Positions 1 to 7,215 of a DNA stretch of 23,242 nt are shown one piece after another; the stretch's first letter is position 1; each line of letters starts with the position of its first letter. The translations under genes and the position numbers were made by a program. The notes under the pieces were generated by a model that was not told the origin of the DNA, made no database searches, and saw nothing but the letters and a program-made list of their open reading frames with translations. The stretch is from Actinomycetes bacterium (lineage in GTDB: Bacteria; Actinomycetota; Acidimicrobiia; Acidimicrobiales; CADCSY01). The stretch spans positions 1 through 23,242 of the forward strand of contig JAODBP010000247.1 in the NCBI GenBank assembly GCA_025464025.1, in the 5' to 3' direction.

Positions 1-1
1 G

Positions 2-74
2 CAGCCCCAACGGGATTCGAACCCGTGCCGCCACCTTGAGAGGGTGGTGTCCTAGGCCACTAGACGATGGGGCC
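2..74 (-). tRNA. tRNA-Glu (anticodon CTC)
   Basis: The reverse strand folds as a full cloverleaf. The acceptor stem GGCCCCA pairs with TGGGGCT (one G-U at the end), with a G discriminator. The anticodon stem CCACC/GGTGG encloses the loop CTCTCAA, giving anticodon CTC, which reads GAG (Glu). The T arm is ACGGG-TTCGAAT-CCCGT. The base after the discriminator is C at the window edge, so a genomically encoded CCA cannot be judged. It lies downstream of gltX, whose product charges it. Confidence 0.96.
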
Positions 75-122
75 CTGCTGTGCTGCCGGAACAGCGGTCC
101 TGGTTGTACTACTGGTGCTGCG

Positions 123-138
123 CCCGACCGGAATCGGG
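123..138 (-). terminator. small hairpin after tRNA-Gln
   Basis: CCCGA and TCGGG (5 bp) flank a 6-nt loop, starting two bases past the tRNA-Gln 3' end. It could be a processing or weak termination hairpin. There is no U-tract, and no clear promoter for tRNA-Glu is seen between the two tRNAs, so readthrough is likely. Confidence 0.25.
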
Positions 139-140
139 AG

Positions 141-212
141 CTCGGGGGCAGGGACTCGAACCCCGAATAACTGCTCCAGAGGCAGTTGTGTTGCCGATTA
201 CACCACCCCCGA
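141..212 (-). tRNA. tRNA-Gln (anticodon CTG)
   Basis: The reverse strand gives a complete cloverleaf. The acceptor TCGGGGG pairs with CCCCCGA, with a G discriminator. The anticodon stem ACTGC/GCAGT encloses CTCTGGA, giving anticodon CTG (Gln, CAG). The T arm is CGGGG-TTCGAGT-CCCTG. No CCA is encoded. In most actinobacteria this tRNA is first charged with Glu by a non-discriminating GltX and then amidated by GatCAB, which fits its place beside gltX. That charging route is family knowledge, not visible here. Confidence 0.95.
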
Positions 213-226
213 ACGGGCGAAGGGAC

Positions 227-255
227 AGGGTAGCGGACGCGTCGGCGGGTGCGAA
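227..255 (-). promoter_or_regulatory. predicted promoter of the tRNA-Gln/tRNA-Glu unit
   Basis: On the minus strand a -35 box TTCGCA (250-255, 4 of 6 matches to TTGACA) and a -10 box TACCCT (227-232, TANNNT) are separated by exactly 17 nt. The -10 box ends 14 nt before the mature tRNA-Gln 5' end, leaving about 7 nt of precursor leader. It lies in the short gap after the ydcF stop codon, so the tRNAs probably have their own strong promoter. Confidence 0.6.
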
Positions 256-266
256 CCCGACATCGC

Positions 267-890
267 TCACCCGTTGCGGGCCCGACCGACCTTCGAGTCG
301 AGGTCGACGAGGCGGTGGTAGCCGATGATCCGCCCGACCCCGACGGCCAGCGTCTCGTGGACGAGGTGGCCGAACGTGACCTCGTCGGGGGCGTCCGTGG
401 CGGGGCTCGCATGACCCTCCAGGCCGACCTCGCCGGCGATGTGCTCGACCCGCAGCGAGTGGTACGGACTGGTCACCAGCACCACCTTGGTGATGCCCTC
501 CGCCTTCAGGAAGCGGGCGGCGGCGGCCAGGCTCTGCCACGAGTTCCGCCCGTCCGTCTCGAGGCGGAGGGCCGACTCGGGGATGCCGGCCCGCTCGAGG
601 TAGCCGGCCGACGCCGAGGCCTCGGTGAAGGTGTCGCCCGGGCGGCGGCCACCGGTCAGCACGATGACCGGGGCGATCTTCGCCTCGTAGAGCTGGGCGG
701 CGTGGTCGAGCCGGGCCTTGAGCACCGGGGACGGCCGGCCGTTGTACTGGGCCGCGCCGAGCACGATGATCGCCTGCGACGGGCGGGACGCGTCACGACG
801 CGACGCCGCCCACACCTGCACGAACGTGACCGCGAAGTAGCCCACCAGCACCAGGGCCAGCAGGACGCCAACCTTGATGAGCCGCCGCAT
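267..890 (-). CDS. YdcF/DUF218 family membrane-anchored protein
   Basis: A 207-residue protein starts with a single membrane segment (about residues 6-24, hydrophobic after MRRLIK) that probably anchors a DUF218 (YdcF/SanA-like) domain. Typical family blocks are visible: SQAIIVLGAA near residue 37, VLTGG, TEASASAGYL, and the SPYHSLR block. Members are linked to envelope or polysaccharide metabolism, but the substrate is unknown. The ATG at 890 overlaps the gltX stop by one base (TGATG), which fixes this start against longer in-frame options and suggests translational coupling to gltX. It is the last protein gene before the tRNAs. Confidence 0.85.
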   Translation of the reverse strand: MRRLIKVGVLLALVLVGYFAVTFVQVWAASRRDASRPSQAIIVLGAAQYNGRPSPVLKARLDHAAQLYEAKIAPVIVLTGGRRPGDTFTEASASAGYLERAGIPESALRLETDGRNSWQSLAAAARFLKAEGITKVVLVTSPYHSLRVEHIAGEVGLEGHASPATDAPDEVTFGHLVHETLAVGVGRIIGYHRLVDLDSKVGRARNG

Positions 891-2284
891 CAAGGCAGGC
901 GAGCGCGCGCCGCGGCGATGCGGGCGAGGGTCGCCTCCCGGCCCAGGACCTCGAGCGATTCGAACAGCGGCGGGCCGACGGTGCGCCCGGTGACGGCCAC
1001 CCGGACCGGGGCCTGGGTCTTGGCCAGCTTGAGGTCGAGCCCCTCCCCCACGGCCACCAGCGCGTCCTTCAGCGCCTCGGCCGACCACTCGACGTCGGCG
1101 TAGGCGGCCGCCGTGGCATCGAGGATCTGGGCGGCACCGTCCTTCATGGCCTTGGCCCACGAGGCCTCGTCGTCGACCGGCTCGTCGAGGAAGATGAAGT
1201 CGACCATGGCCGGCACCTCGCCGAGCACGGCGACCCGCTCCTGCACCAGCGGGGCCAGCCGGCGGAACACCTCGACGTCGGCGAGCTCGCCCCAGGTCTC
1301 GCGGCGCACGAACGGCATGGCCCGGTCGATGAAGTCCTCGACCGAGAGCTCGCGGATGGTGTCGCCGTTGAACGCTCGGAGCTTGGCCACGTCGAAGAAG
1401 CCGGCCGACTTCCCGATGTCCTCGAGCCGGAACACCTCGATCATGTCATCGACGGTCATGCGCTCCCGACCGTCCGGTGGGGACCACCCGACGAGGGCCA
1501 GGTAGTTGACGAGGACCTCGGGCAGGTAGCCCTCGTCGCGGTACTGCTCGACGGCCACCGGGTCGCGCCGCTTCGACAGCTTCTGACGCTTCTCGTTCAC
1601 GATCATCGGCATGTGGGCGAAGACCGGGTGCTCGCCGTAGCCGAGGGCGTCCCACAGCAGGAGGTACTTCGGCGTGTTGGGCAGGTGGTCGTCGCCTCGG
1701 ATCACGTGGGTGATCCGCATGTCGCCGTCATCGACGACGTTGGCCAGGAGGAAGATCGCCGCCCCGTTCGAGCGCACGAGCACGAAGTCCTCGAGGCTCG
1801 CGTTCTCGAAGCTGGGATCGCCCCGCACCACGTCGTGGACGACGGTGGTGCCGGTGTCCGGCGTGCGGAACCGCAGGGCCCGACCCTCACCGGGGCCGAG
1901 GTCGCGGTCGCGGCAGAACCCGTCGTAGCCGGGCGGGCCACCCCGCTCCTTGGCCCGGGCGTCGACGTCGTCACGCGTGCAGTCGCACCAGTAGGCCGCG
2001 CCGTCGGCCTCGAGCTTGGCCGCCGCCGAGGCGTAGAGGTCGGCCCGCTCCGACTGGCGGTACAGCTCGTCCCACTCCAGGCCCAGCCAGCGGAGCGTGT
2101 CGTAGATGAGGTCGACCCACTCCTCGCGGTTGCGCTCAGCGTCGGTGTCCTCGATCCGGAGGACGAAGGTGCCGTGCTGCTGCTTGGCGTAGAGCCAGTT
2201 GTAGAGGCTGGCGCGCACGCTGCCGACGTGGAAGAAGCCAGTCGGCGAGGGAGCCATGCGCACCCGGACGGGGCGGTCGGTCAC
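890..2284 (-). CDS. gltX: glutamyl-tRNA synthetase
   Basis: This 464-residue class I aminoacyl-tRNA synthetase attaches glutamate to tRNA-Glu and, as usual in actinobacteria lacking GlnRS, probably also to tRNA-Gln for later amidation. The ATP-binding HIGH-type motif reads PSPTGFFHVGS (residues 13-22) and the KMSKS-type motif reads KLSKR (235-239). A CxC pair (C100, C102) and YDGFCR (120-125) correspond to the zinc-finger insertion. Length matches bacterial GltX. The start is GTG at 2284; the next in-frame ATG would cut into the Rossmann fold. A TAGCCT box lies 7 nt upstream of the GTG. The downstream tRNA-Glu and tRNA-Gln are its substrates. Confidence 0.97.
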   Translation of the reverse strand: MTDRPVRVRMAPSPTGFFHVGSVRASLYNWLYAKQQHGTFVLRIEDTDAERNREEWVDLIYDTLRWLGLEWDELYRQSERADLYASAAAKLEADGAAYWCDCTRDDVDARAKERGGPPGYDGFCRDRDLGPGEGRALRFRTPDTGTTVVHDVVRGDPSFENASLEDFVLVRSNGAAIFLLANVVDDGDMRITHVIRGDDHLPNTPKYLLLWDALGYGEHPVFAHMPMIVNEKRQKLSKRRDPVAVEQYRDEGYLPEVLVNYLALVGWSPPDGRERMTVDDMIEVFRLEDIGKSAGFFDVAKLRAFNGDTIRELSVEDFIDRAMPFVRRETWGELADVEVFRRLAPLVQERVAVLGEVPAMVDFIFLDEPVDDEASWAKAMKDGAAQILDATAAAYADVEWSAEALKDALVAVGEGLDLKLAKTQAPVRVAVTGRTVGPPLFESLEVLGREATLARIAAARARLP

Positions 2285-2291
2285 CGAACCG

Positions 2292-2297
2292 AGGCTA
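2292..2297 (-). promoter_or_regulatory. predicted -10 box of gltX (leaderless)
   Basis: TAGCCT on the minus strand ends 7 nt before the GTG start of gltX, placing transcription start at or next to the start codon. No convincing -35 box or Shine-Dalgarno sequence is seen. On the other strand CACGAT (2305-2310) sits 6 nt before the start of the 64-aa gene and could be a weaker counterpart. Confidence 0.4.
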
Positions 2298-2316
2298 CCG
2301 GGGGCACGATGGGCGC

Positions 2317-2511
2317 ATGGATCCGGCGGTGCGGGCCGCGCACGAGTTCTTCGAGGGCAACAGCGGGTGGGCCCCGCCCGACGTCGACACGCTCGACGAG
2401 TGGGCCGCCGACGGCGTCTCGAAGGCGCCCGACGACTGCGTCACCACCGTCGACGGCCAGTGCGAGCACGGCCTGGCGTCCTGGCACCGCGTCCTCGCCG
2501 CCCTCGACTGA
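2317..2511 (+). CDS. small conserved-looking protein with C...CxHG motif
   Basis: A 64-residue protein diverges from gltX. Codon third positions are strongly GC-rich, as in the surrounding genes. It is acidic, with no signal or membrane segment. Cys41, Cys49 and His51 form a C-x7-C-x-H pattern (DDC ... GQCEHG) followed by LASWHRVLAALD, which could bind a metal. Similar short proteins with a C..HG..SW ending occur in related actinobacteria as far as I recall, but no function is known. It ends 2 bp before a long bidirectional hairpin, consistent with a monocistronic gene. Confidence 0.65.
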   Translation: MDPAVRAAHEFFEGNSGWAPPDVDTLDEWAADGVSKAPDDCVTTVDGQCEHGLASWHRVLAALD

Positions 2512-2513
2512 CC

Positions 2514-2563
2514 GAACCAGCGACGGTTGGTGGACGGATCTGTCCACCAACCATCGCCAGTTC
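2514..2563. terminator. bidirectional terminator hairpin between convergent genes
   Basis: The arms GGTTGGTGGAC (2525-2535) and GTCCACCAACC (2542-2552) are perfectly complementary around a 6-nt loop. Pairing continues outward to 2514/2563 with three mismatches, about 22 stem positions in all. It lies 2 bp after the stop of the 64-aa gene and 9 bp before the stop of the convergent phosphatase gene. No U-tract follows on either strand. Confidence 0.75.
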
Positions 2564-2572
2564 GAGTGGTGA

Positions 2573-4474
2573 CTAGGCGGTGCCGACGCGGGGGTCGCCG
2601 GTCGCCTTGGTCACGACGACCACGGCCGGCCGGGGATAGCCGACGACGTGGCCCGGCCAGGTGCTCTGGGGGTTCGAGAGGGTCCCGCTCTCGCCCGGGT
2701 GCTGGATCGACGCGAACAGGTTGCGACCGTCCGGCGTGATGTACGGGCCGGTGACCTCGGCGCCGAACGGCGCGGTGAAGAACCGCTTGGGCAGGGCCCG
2801 ATCCGGGCCGCTCGTCGACAGGGCGAACAGCGCGTCGTTCTGCTTGATCGCCGACGGCTGGCCGTCGGTGGCGATCCAGAGGTTGCCGCTCGGGTCGAAC
2901 GTCAGGTTGTCCGGGCACGAGATGTCGCTGGCCTCGGCGTTGACCTTGCCGTTGAACAGGCGGGTCTCGTCGGTCTGCGGCCCGGCCAGCAGGAAGATCG
3001 ACCAGGTGAACTTCAGCGAACCCGGGTCGTTGCCGTCCTCGATCAGCTCCACGATCTGCCCGTTGGTGTTCTTGACCCGCGGGTTGGCGAAGTCGGTGCC
3101 GGCGTTGGTGCCGACGCCGCGCGAGGAGTTGTTGGTGAGGGCGATGTAGACCCGCTTGTTGACCGGGTTCGTCTCGATGTCCTCGGGGCGATCCATCTTG
3201 GTGGCGCCCACCAGGTCGGCCGCCTCGCGGGTGCGGATGCAGATGTCGGCCTGCGACGTGAAGCCGGCGTTGGTGAAGCGGGCGTCGCTGATCACCAGCG
3301 GCGTCCACGTGCCGGTGCCGTCGGCCTTGAACGTGGCGACGTGGAGCGTGCCGTTGTCGAGCAGGTCGCGGTTGTCGGCCCGGCTGGTGCGGCTCGGCAC
3401 CTTCGAGCCGACGAACTTGTAGATGTACTCGAAGGCCTGGTCGTCGCCGGTGTAGACGACCGGCGTGCCGGCCTTCGACAGCACGACCGTGGCCGCCTCG
3501 TGCTTGAACCGGCCGAGGGCGGTGTGCTTCCGCGGCGGGAGGTCGGGCTCGAACGGGTCGATCTCCACGACGTAGCCGAAGCGGTTGACCTCGTTGGGCT
3601 CCTTCGCCAGGTCGAAGCGGCTGAGGTGGTTCTCCCACCGCTTGCCCGAACCGGTGTTGCCGATCCCGAGGCGGGTGGCGGTGGCCTTGGCCTTGCCGGT
3701 CAGCTTCTCGGCGTTGGCGAAGTACTGGTTGAAGTTCTCCTCGCAGGTGAGGATCGTCCCCCACGGGGTCACTCCACCACCGCAGTTGTTGAACATGCCG
3801 AGCACGGTCGTGCCGTCGGCGTCGATCGACGTGCGGAGGGCGGGATCACCGGCGGCCGGACCGCTGATCGTCATCGGCGTGGTGCCGGTGACGCGGCGGT
3901 TGTACTGGCTGTCGAGGACGACCTTCCAGGTGCCCTTCTCCTTGACGATCTCGACGACGGTGCCACCGTGAGCGGCCAGCTCGACGCCGACCTGGTCGGC
4001 CGTCGGCTTGGGGCTCGACGCGTCGTAGCCGAAGAACATGTTGAAGCCGTCGGTGACCTCGTGGTTGACCCACAGGAGGGCGCGGTCCTCGTTCAGGAAC
4101 GGGAACGGGACGTAGGCGATGTAGTCGTTGTTGAAGCCGAAGCGACGCTCCTGCTCGGCCGGCGTCAGGGTGCGGGCGTCCTTGGCGGCGTCGCCGGGGT
4201 GGATCGGGTCACCCCAGGCGAGGAGCACCTTGCCGACGTGGTTCTTGGCGATCACCCACTCGTCGGTGGTGCCGATCGGCACCTCGGTGAAGCCGAGACC
4301 GGTCGTCAGGCCCGGGTTGTACGGCGTCTCGTCGTCCTCGGCCGCCGCCGGGTCGGCACCCGCCACTGCGAGCACCGGCTGCGCCGCCGCCGTGAGGGCC
4401 GCGACCGACATCCCCTGCAGCAGCCGCCGGCGACTGAGCTCCTGCCGGACCTCTTCGAACGTCTCCCCGCTCAT
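2573..4474 (-). CDS. PhoX-family alkaline phosphatase, Tat-exported
   Basis: A 633-residue exported protein of the PhoX/DUF839 family: calcium- and iron-dependent phosphatases that release phosphate from organic esters outside the membrane. A twin-arginine signal (SRRRLLQ at 14-20, hydrophobic segment to about 45, Ala-rich cleavage region) is clear. Family blocks are present: GTILTCEEN (C244, E245, E246), GRFKHE (H325, E326), TKMDRPEDIE (E431) and SCPDNLTFDPSGNLWIATDG around 519-538. The ATG at 4474 is preceded by GGAGG with 7 nt spacing. A GTG at 4480 would lie almost on the Shine-Dalgarno, so 4474 is preferred. The gene stands alone. No Pho box was recognised. Confidence 0.9.
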   Translation of the reverse strand: MSGETFEEVRQELSRRRLLQGMSVAALTAAAQPVLAVAGADPAAAEDDETPYNPGLTTGLGFTEVPIGTTDEWVIAKNHVGKVLLAWGDPIHPGDAAKDARTLTPAEQERRFGFNNDYIAYVPFPFLNEDRALLWVNHEVTDGFNMFFGYDASSPKPTADQVGVELAAHGGTVVEIVKEKGTWKVVLDSQYNRRVTGTTPMTISGPAAGDPALRTSIDADGTTVLGMFNNCGGGVTPWGTILTCEENFNQYFANAEKLTGKAKATATRLGIGNTGSGKRWENHLSRFDLAKEPNEVNRFGYVVEIDPFEPDLPPRKHTALGRFKHEAATVVLSKAGTPVVYTGDDQAFEYIYKFVGSKVPSRTSRADNRDLLDNGTLHVATFKADGTGTWTPLVISDARFTNAGFTSQADICIRTREAADLVGATKMDRPEDIETNPVNKRVYIALTNNSSRGVGTNAGTDFANPRVKNTNGQIVELIEDGNDPGSLKFTWSIFLLAGPQTDETRLFNGKVNAEASDISCPDNLTFDPSGNLWIATDGQPSAIKQNDALFALSTSGPDRALPKRFFTAPFGAEVTGPYITPDGRNLFASIQHPGESGTLSNPQSTWPGHVVGYPRPAVVVVTKATGDPRVGTA

Positions 4475-4574
4475 GAGCACTCCTCCGCGTCGATGTGGGA
4501 CGCGGGAGACGGTGCCGGGTGACTTCGACGCCGGGGTGGTGTCGGGACGACCTCCGGATCAACCCCGGGTGAAC

Positions 4575-4595
4575 ATCGCTGCAGATCTGCGCGAT
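4575..4595 (-). terminator. hairpin abutting the SDR stop codon
   Basis: Directly after the SDR stop (4596-4598) the minus strand reads ATCGC-GCA, loop GATC, TGC-A-GCGAT. This is an 8-bp stem with one bulged A. No U-tract follows. It probably ends the three-gene operon before the separately translated phosphatase gene. Confidence 0.4.
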
Positions 4596-5336
4596 CTACG
4601 TCGTGACGGAGCCGCCGTTGACCTCGATGGTCTGGGCCGTCACCCAGGACGCCTCCTCCGAGGCCAGCCAGACGACGGCGGCGCCGATGTCCTCGGGCGT
4701 GCCGGTGCGACCGACCGGGATGGCCTTGGCCAGGTGGCCGGTCACCTCCGGGTCCTTCATCTGCATGAGCCCGAGGGCGATGGTGTTGGCCGTGACGCCG
4801 GTGCGGGCGACCTCGAGCGCCAGGGTCCGGGTGAACGAGAGCCCCCCGCCCTTGCCCGCGCTGTAGGGCGACACGCCGATGGCGACGCCGTTGGTGCCGG
4901 CGCCCGAGGAGATCGTGATGATCCGCCCCCAGCCGCGGTCCACCATGCCGTTGACCACGGCGTGGCAGCAGTTGAGGACGCCGTAGAGGTTGACCCGGAT
5001 CGGACCCTCCCACTGCGCCGGGTCCATGTCCTTGAACGGAGTCGTCTTCATGCCCTCGGCCCCGCCGTTGCCGGCGTTGCTCACCAGGATGTCGACCACG
5101 CCGATGCCGTCGACCGCCGCCTTCACGGCGTCGAGGTCGGTGACGTCGAACGGCGTGGCGACGGCCTTGCCCCCGGCCGCGGCGATCTGGGCCACCGTCT
5201 CGTCGGCCCGCTCGGGCACGAAGTCGTTCACGTGCACCACGGCGCCCTGGGCGGCGAGCATCCGGGAGATGCCGGCGCCGACGCCCTGGCCGGCTCCGGT
5301 GACGAGGGCGGTGCGCCCGGACAGGTCGAAGATCAC
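4596..5336 (-). CDS. SDR-family NAD(P)-dependent oxidoreductase (FabG-like)
   Basis: A 246-residue classical short-chain dehydrogenase. The cofactor motif TGAGQGVG is at 13-20, SNAG at 86-89, the catalytic Ser in TISSG near 143-144, and YSAGK gives Tyr158 and Lys162. The C-terminus carries the usual VNGG. Substrate cannot be assigned; FabG-like names are only structural. Start GTG at 5336 overlaps the upstream protease stop by four bases (GTGA), which argues for coupled translation and fixes the start. It is the last gene of the hydrolase-protease-SDR operon. Confidence 0.9.
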   Translation of the reverse strand: MIFDLSGRTALVTGAGQGVGAGISRMLAAQGAVVHVNDFVPERADETVAQIAAAGGKAVATPFDVTDLDAVKAAVDGIGVVDILVSNAGNGGAEGMKTTPFKDMDPAQWEGPIRVNLYGVLNCCHAVVNGMVDRGWGRIITISSGAGTNGVAIGVSPYSAGKGGGLSFTRTLALEVARTGVTANTIALGLMQMKDPEVTGHLAKAIPVGRTGTPEDIGAAVVWLASEEASWVTAQTIEVNGGSVTT

Positions 5337-6493
5337 GGTGTGGCCTCCTGCCAGCGACGGGCCATGGCCAGCCGCTCGGCGATGGGTGGGTGCGAGGCGT
5401 TCAGTCTCTTCCAGGTCGAGGGGTCGACGTCGGCCTTGTTGGTCTCGGCCAGCCGGCGGAACACCTGGCTGAAGGCGTCGGGGTCCCCGAGGGTGTCGAG
5501 GGCGTAGATGTCGGCCTGGCGCTCGTCGGCCCGGCTGAGCCACGACGTCACCAGGTTCACGGCCACGAAGCCGGCCGGGAAGAGGGTGAAGAAGAGCGGG
5601 ATGGCGGCCGGGTCGCGGACCGAGTCGACGCCGCCGAGGTCGAGCAGCCAGCCCCACCGCAGCAGTGCCCACGAGCCGAGGAAGAGGAGGAGCTGCACGC
5701 CGATGATCACCGGGAGCTTCCGGCGGAGGTGGGCGTGCTTCCAGTGCCCGAGCTCGTGGGCCACGACCTGGACGATCACCTCGTGGGGCCAGGCCAGCAG
5801 CGTGTCGTAGACGACGACCCGCCGGGTGCGGCCCAGCCCGGCGACGTAGGCGTTGCCGGCCAGCGACCGCCGGCTGGCGTCGGCCACCAGCACGCCGGCG
5901 ATGTCGAGCCCGCACTGCCGGGCCACGCCGAGGATGCGCTCGAGCAGCTCCTCGTCCTCCATGGGCGTGAACGTGTTGAACAGCGGCGCGATCACGATCG
6001 GGTAGAGCAGCCCGAGCAGCACGGTGAAGGCGGAGAAGAGCAGCCAGCCCCAGAGCCACCACAGATCGGTGGCCCGGATGACGGCCCAGAGCGGCACGAG
6101 CAGCAGGAGGGCGGTGACGGCGCCCACCAGCAGGTTCTTGAGCTGGTCGACGACGAAGCCGCCGGTGGTCTGGGTGCTGAGCTCCCACCGGCGGTCGTGG
6201 CCCAGCTCGCGCCAGGCGTCGAACCACGGGCTGACGAGGAGCTCGAGCAACGTGAACACCACGATGATCACGACGGCCTGCTGGATCCAGCCGCGCAGGT
6301 CGAGGGCGTCGACGAGGCGAGGCGCGCCGTGGCCCACGACGAAGGCGATCGCCACCGCGCCGGAGAGGACCATGCGGAGCCGGTCCATCCGGCGGATCGG
6401 CGTGTTGTAGGCCCGGCCCCGTTCGATCTCGTCGGGGTCGAACCAGTCGGCGGCGTCGGCCGGCACCCGCTGCCAGTGCGAGAGCGCCGTCAC
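5333..6493 (-). CDS. M48-family membrane zinc protease (Ste24/CAAX protease 1-like)
   Basis: A 386-residue multi-pass membrane metalloprotease. Hydrophobic helices lie around residues 42-56, 68-88, 121-140, 145-172, 258-280 and 298-318. The zinc site is HELGH (His246, Glu247, His250), with the third ligand in DERQAD (Glu324, Asp328). The N-terminal block with RGRAYNTPIRR resembles the M48 N-terminal domain of Ste24-type enzymes. In bacteria these act in membrane protein quality control; prenyl substrates are unlikely. Start GTG at 6493 overlaps the preceding hydrolase stop by four bases (GTGA). An in-frame ATG farther upstream would run through the hydrolase gene and give an Arg/Pro-rich nonsense N-terminus. 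Confidence 0.9.
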   Translation of the reverse strand: MTALSHWQRVPADAADWFDPDEIERGRAYNTPIRRMDRLRMVLSGAVAIAFVVGHGAPRLVDALDLRGWIQQAVVIIVVFTLLELLVSPWFDAWRELGHDRRWELSTQTTGGFVVDQLKNLLVGAVTALLLLVPLWAVIRATDLWWLWGWLLFSAFTVLLGLLYPIVIAPLFNTFTPMEDEELLERILGVARQCGLDIAGVLVADASRRSLAGNAYVAGLGRTRRVVVYDTLLAWPHEVIVQVVAHELGHWKHAHLRRKLPVIIGVQLLLFLGSWALLRWGWLLDLGGVDSVRDPAAIPLFFTLFPAGFVAVNLVTSWLSRADERQADIYALDTLGDPDAFSQVFRRLAETNKADVDPSTWKRLNASHPPIAERLAMARRWQEATP

Positions 6494-7191
6494 GAGAGGT
6501 GCTCCAGCAGGAGGGGCACGAGCCGGTCGGCGTCGAGCTCGGGGATCCAGTGCCCGGCTCCTTCCAGCGGGGCGAACCGGTAGGGGCCGGTGACGTGGTC
6601 GGCCGTGAAGCCGGCCGCCTCCGGCCCGATGACCGTGTCGTCGGTGCCCCACACGTACAGGGTCGGCACCGTGACGTCGGCGACCTCCGACGGGTGGTCG
6701 GCGCGGTACCAGCCCAGCGCCCGGTCGAGCAGCCCGGGCTCGAGCATGGCCTGCACGTGGCGGTCGACGTCACCCGTGTGGCGCGACGCGGCGAAGAGCC
6801 GACGGAGGCCGGCCCCCTCGTCGGCCAGGAAGAGGTCGAGGGCCGCCGGCTGGCGGAAGTGGTCGAGGTAGAACGACCGCTGGGCCTGGTCGCTACCTGC
6901 CTCGCCGTCGACCGCACGTCGGAACGCGGCCGGGTGCGGCGCGGTCACGGCCGTGAGCGTGGCGACCTTGTCGGGGTGGGCGGCGGCCAGCCGCCACGCC
7001 GCCTGGGCCCCGATGTCGTGGCCCACCAGGTGCACGGGCTCGTCGATCAGGGCCAGGGCCTGCTCGACGAGGTCGCCGCCGTAGAGGTCGGGCGCCACGA
7101 CCTCGTGGCCGGCGTCGAGCAGCGGCCCGACGACCGCCCGCCAGGCGTCGGCGGTCTGCGGGAAGCCGTGGAGCAGCAGGGCGGTCGGCAC
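6490..7191 (-). CDS. alpha/beta hydrolase, epoxide-hydrolase-like
   Basis: A 233-residue alpha/beta hydrolase of the Asp-nucleophile branch. HGFPQ (8-12) forms the oxyanion hole, GHDIGA places nucleophile Asp59, cap tyrosines are Tyr108 and Tyr162, the acid is in TDD (184-185) and the base is His214 in GAGHW. This is the soluble epoxide hydrolase/haloalkane dehalogenase arrangement. It is a clear paralogue of the hydrolase at 8791-9630 (shared PHPAAF, TGPYRF, WYRA blocks) but about 46 residues shorter, lacking the first strands and part of the loop before the nucleophile. GTG at 7191 sits 6 nt after a TAGCGT box. First gene of a three-gene overlapping operon. Confidence 0.87.
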   Translation of the reverse strand: MPTALLLHGFPQTADAWRAVVGPLLDAGHEVVAPDLYGGDLVEQALALIDEPVHLVGHDIGAQAAWRLAAAHPDKVATLTAVTAPHPAAFRRAVDGEAGSDQAQRSFYLDHFRQPAALDLFLADEGAGLRRLFAASRHTGDVDRHVQAMLEPGLLDRALGWYRADHPSEVADVTVPTLYVWGTDDTVIGPEAAGFTADHVTGPYRFAPLEGAGHWIPELDADRLVPLLLEHLS

Positions 7192-7197
7192 GACGGG

Positions 7198-7207
7198 ACG
7201 CTACCGT
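7198..7207. promoter_or_regulatory. overlapping divergent -10 boxes (hydrolase operon / SDR-VOC operon)
   Basis: The 10-bp sequence ACGCTACCGT holds TAGCGT on the minus strand (7198-7203, 6 nt before the GTG at 7191) and TACCGT on the plus strand (7202-7207, 8 nt before the ATG at 7216). The two boxes share the central TA. Only 24 bp separate the divergent start codons, so both transcripts are probably leaderless and compete for the same polymerase site. Confidence 0.6.
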
Positions 7208-7215
7208 CCGGCGCC

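Noticed and set aside
2648..4522. Long plus-strand open frame (624 codons) opposite the PhoX gene
   Set aside because: It is the antisense shadow of a clear PhoX reading frame; its translation is Val/Gly/Arg-rich with no recognisable domain, as expected from GC-rich codon bias.
4475..4574. Pho box or other operator upstream of the PhoX gene
   Set aside because: No convincing direct repeats were found; only a good Shine-Dalgarno is visible.
4596..6917. A possible single fusion protein of protease and SDR on the minus strand
   Set aside because: The upstream part is an Arg/Pro-rich out-of-frame reading of the hydrolase and protease genes. GTGA overlaps show three separate proteins.
6490..7191. 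Pseudogene status for the short epoxide-hydrolase-like gene
   Set aside because: It lacks N-terminal strands compared with its paralogue, but all catalytic residues are intact, the frame is open, it has a -10 box at the start and overlaps the next gene in the normal way.
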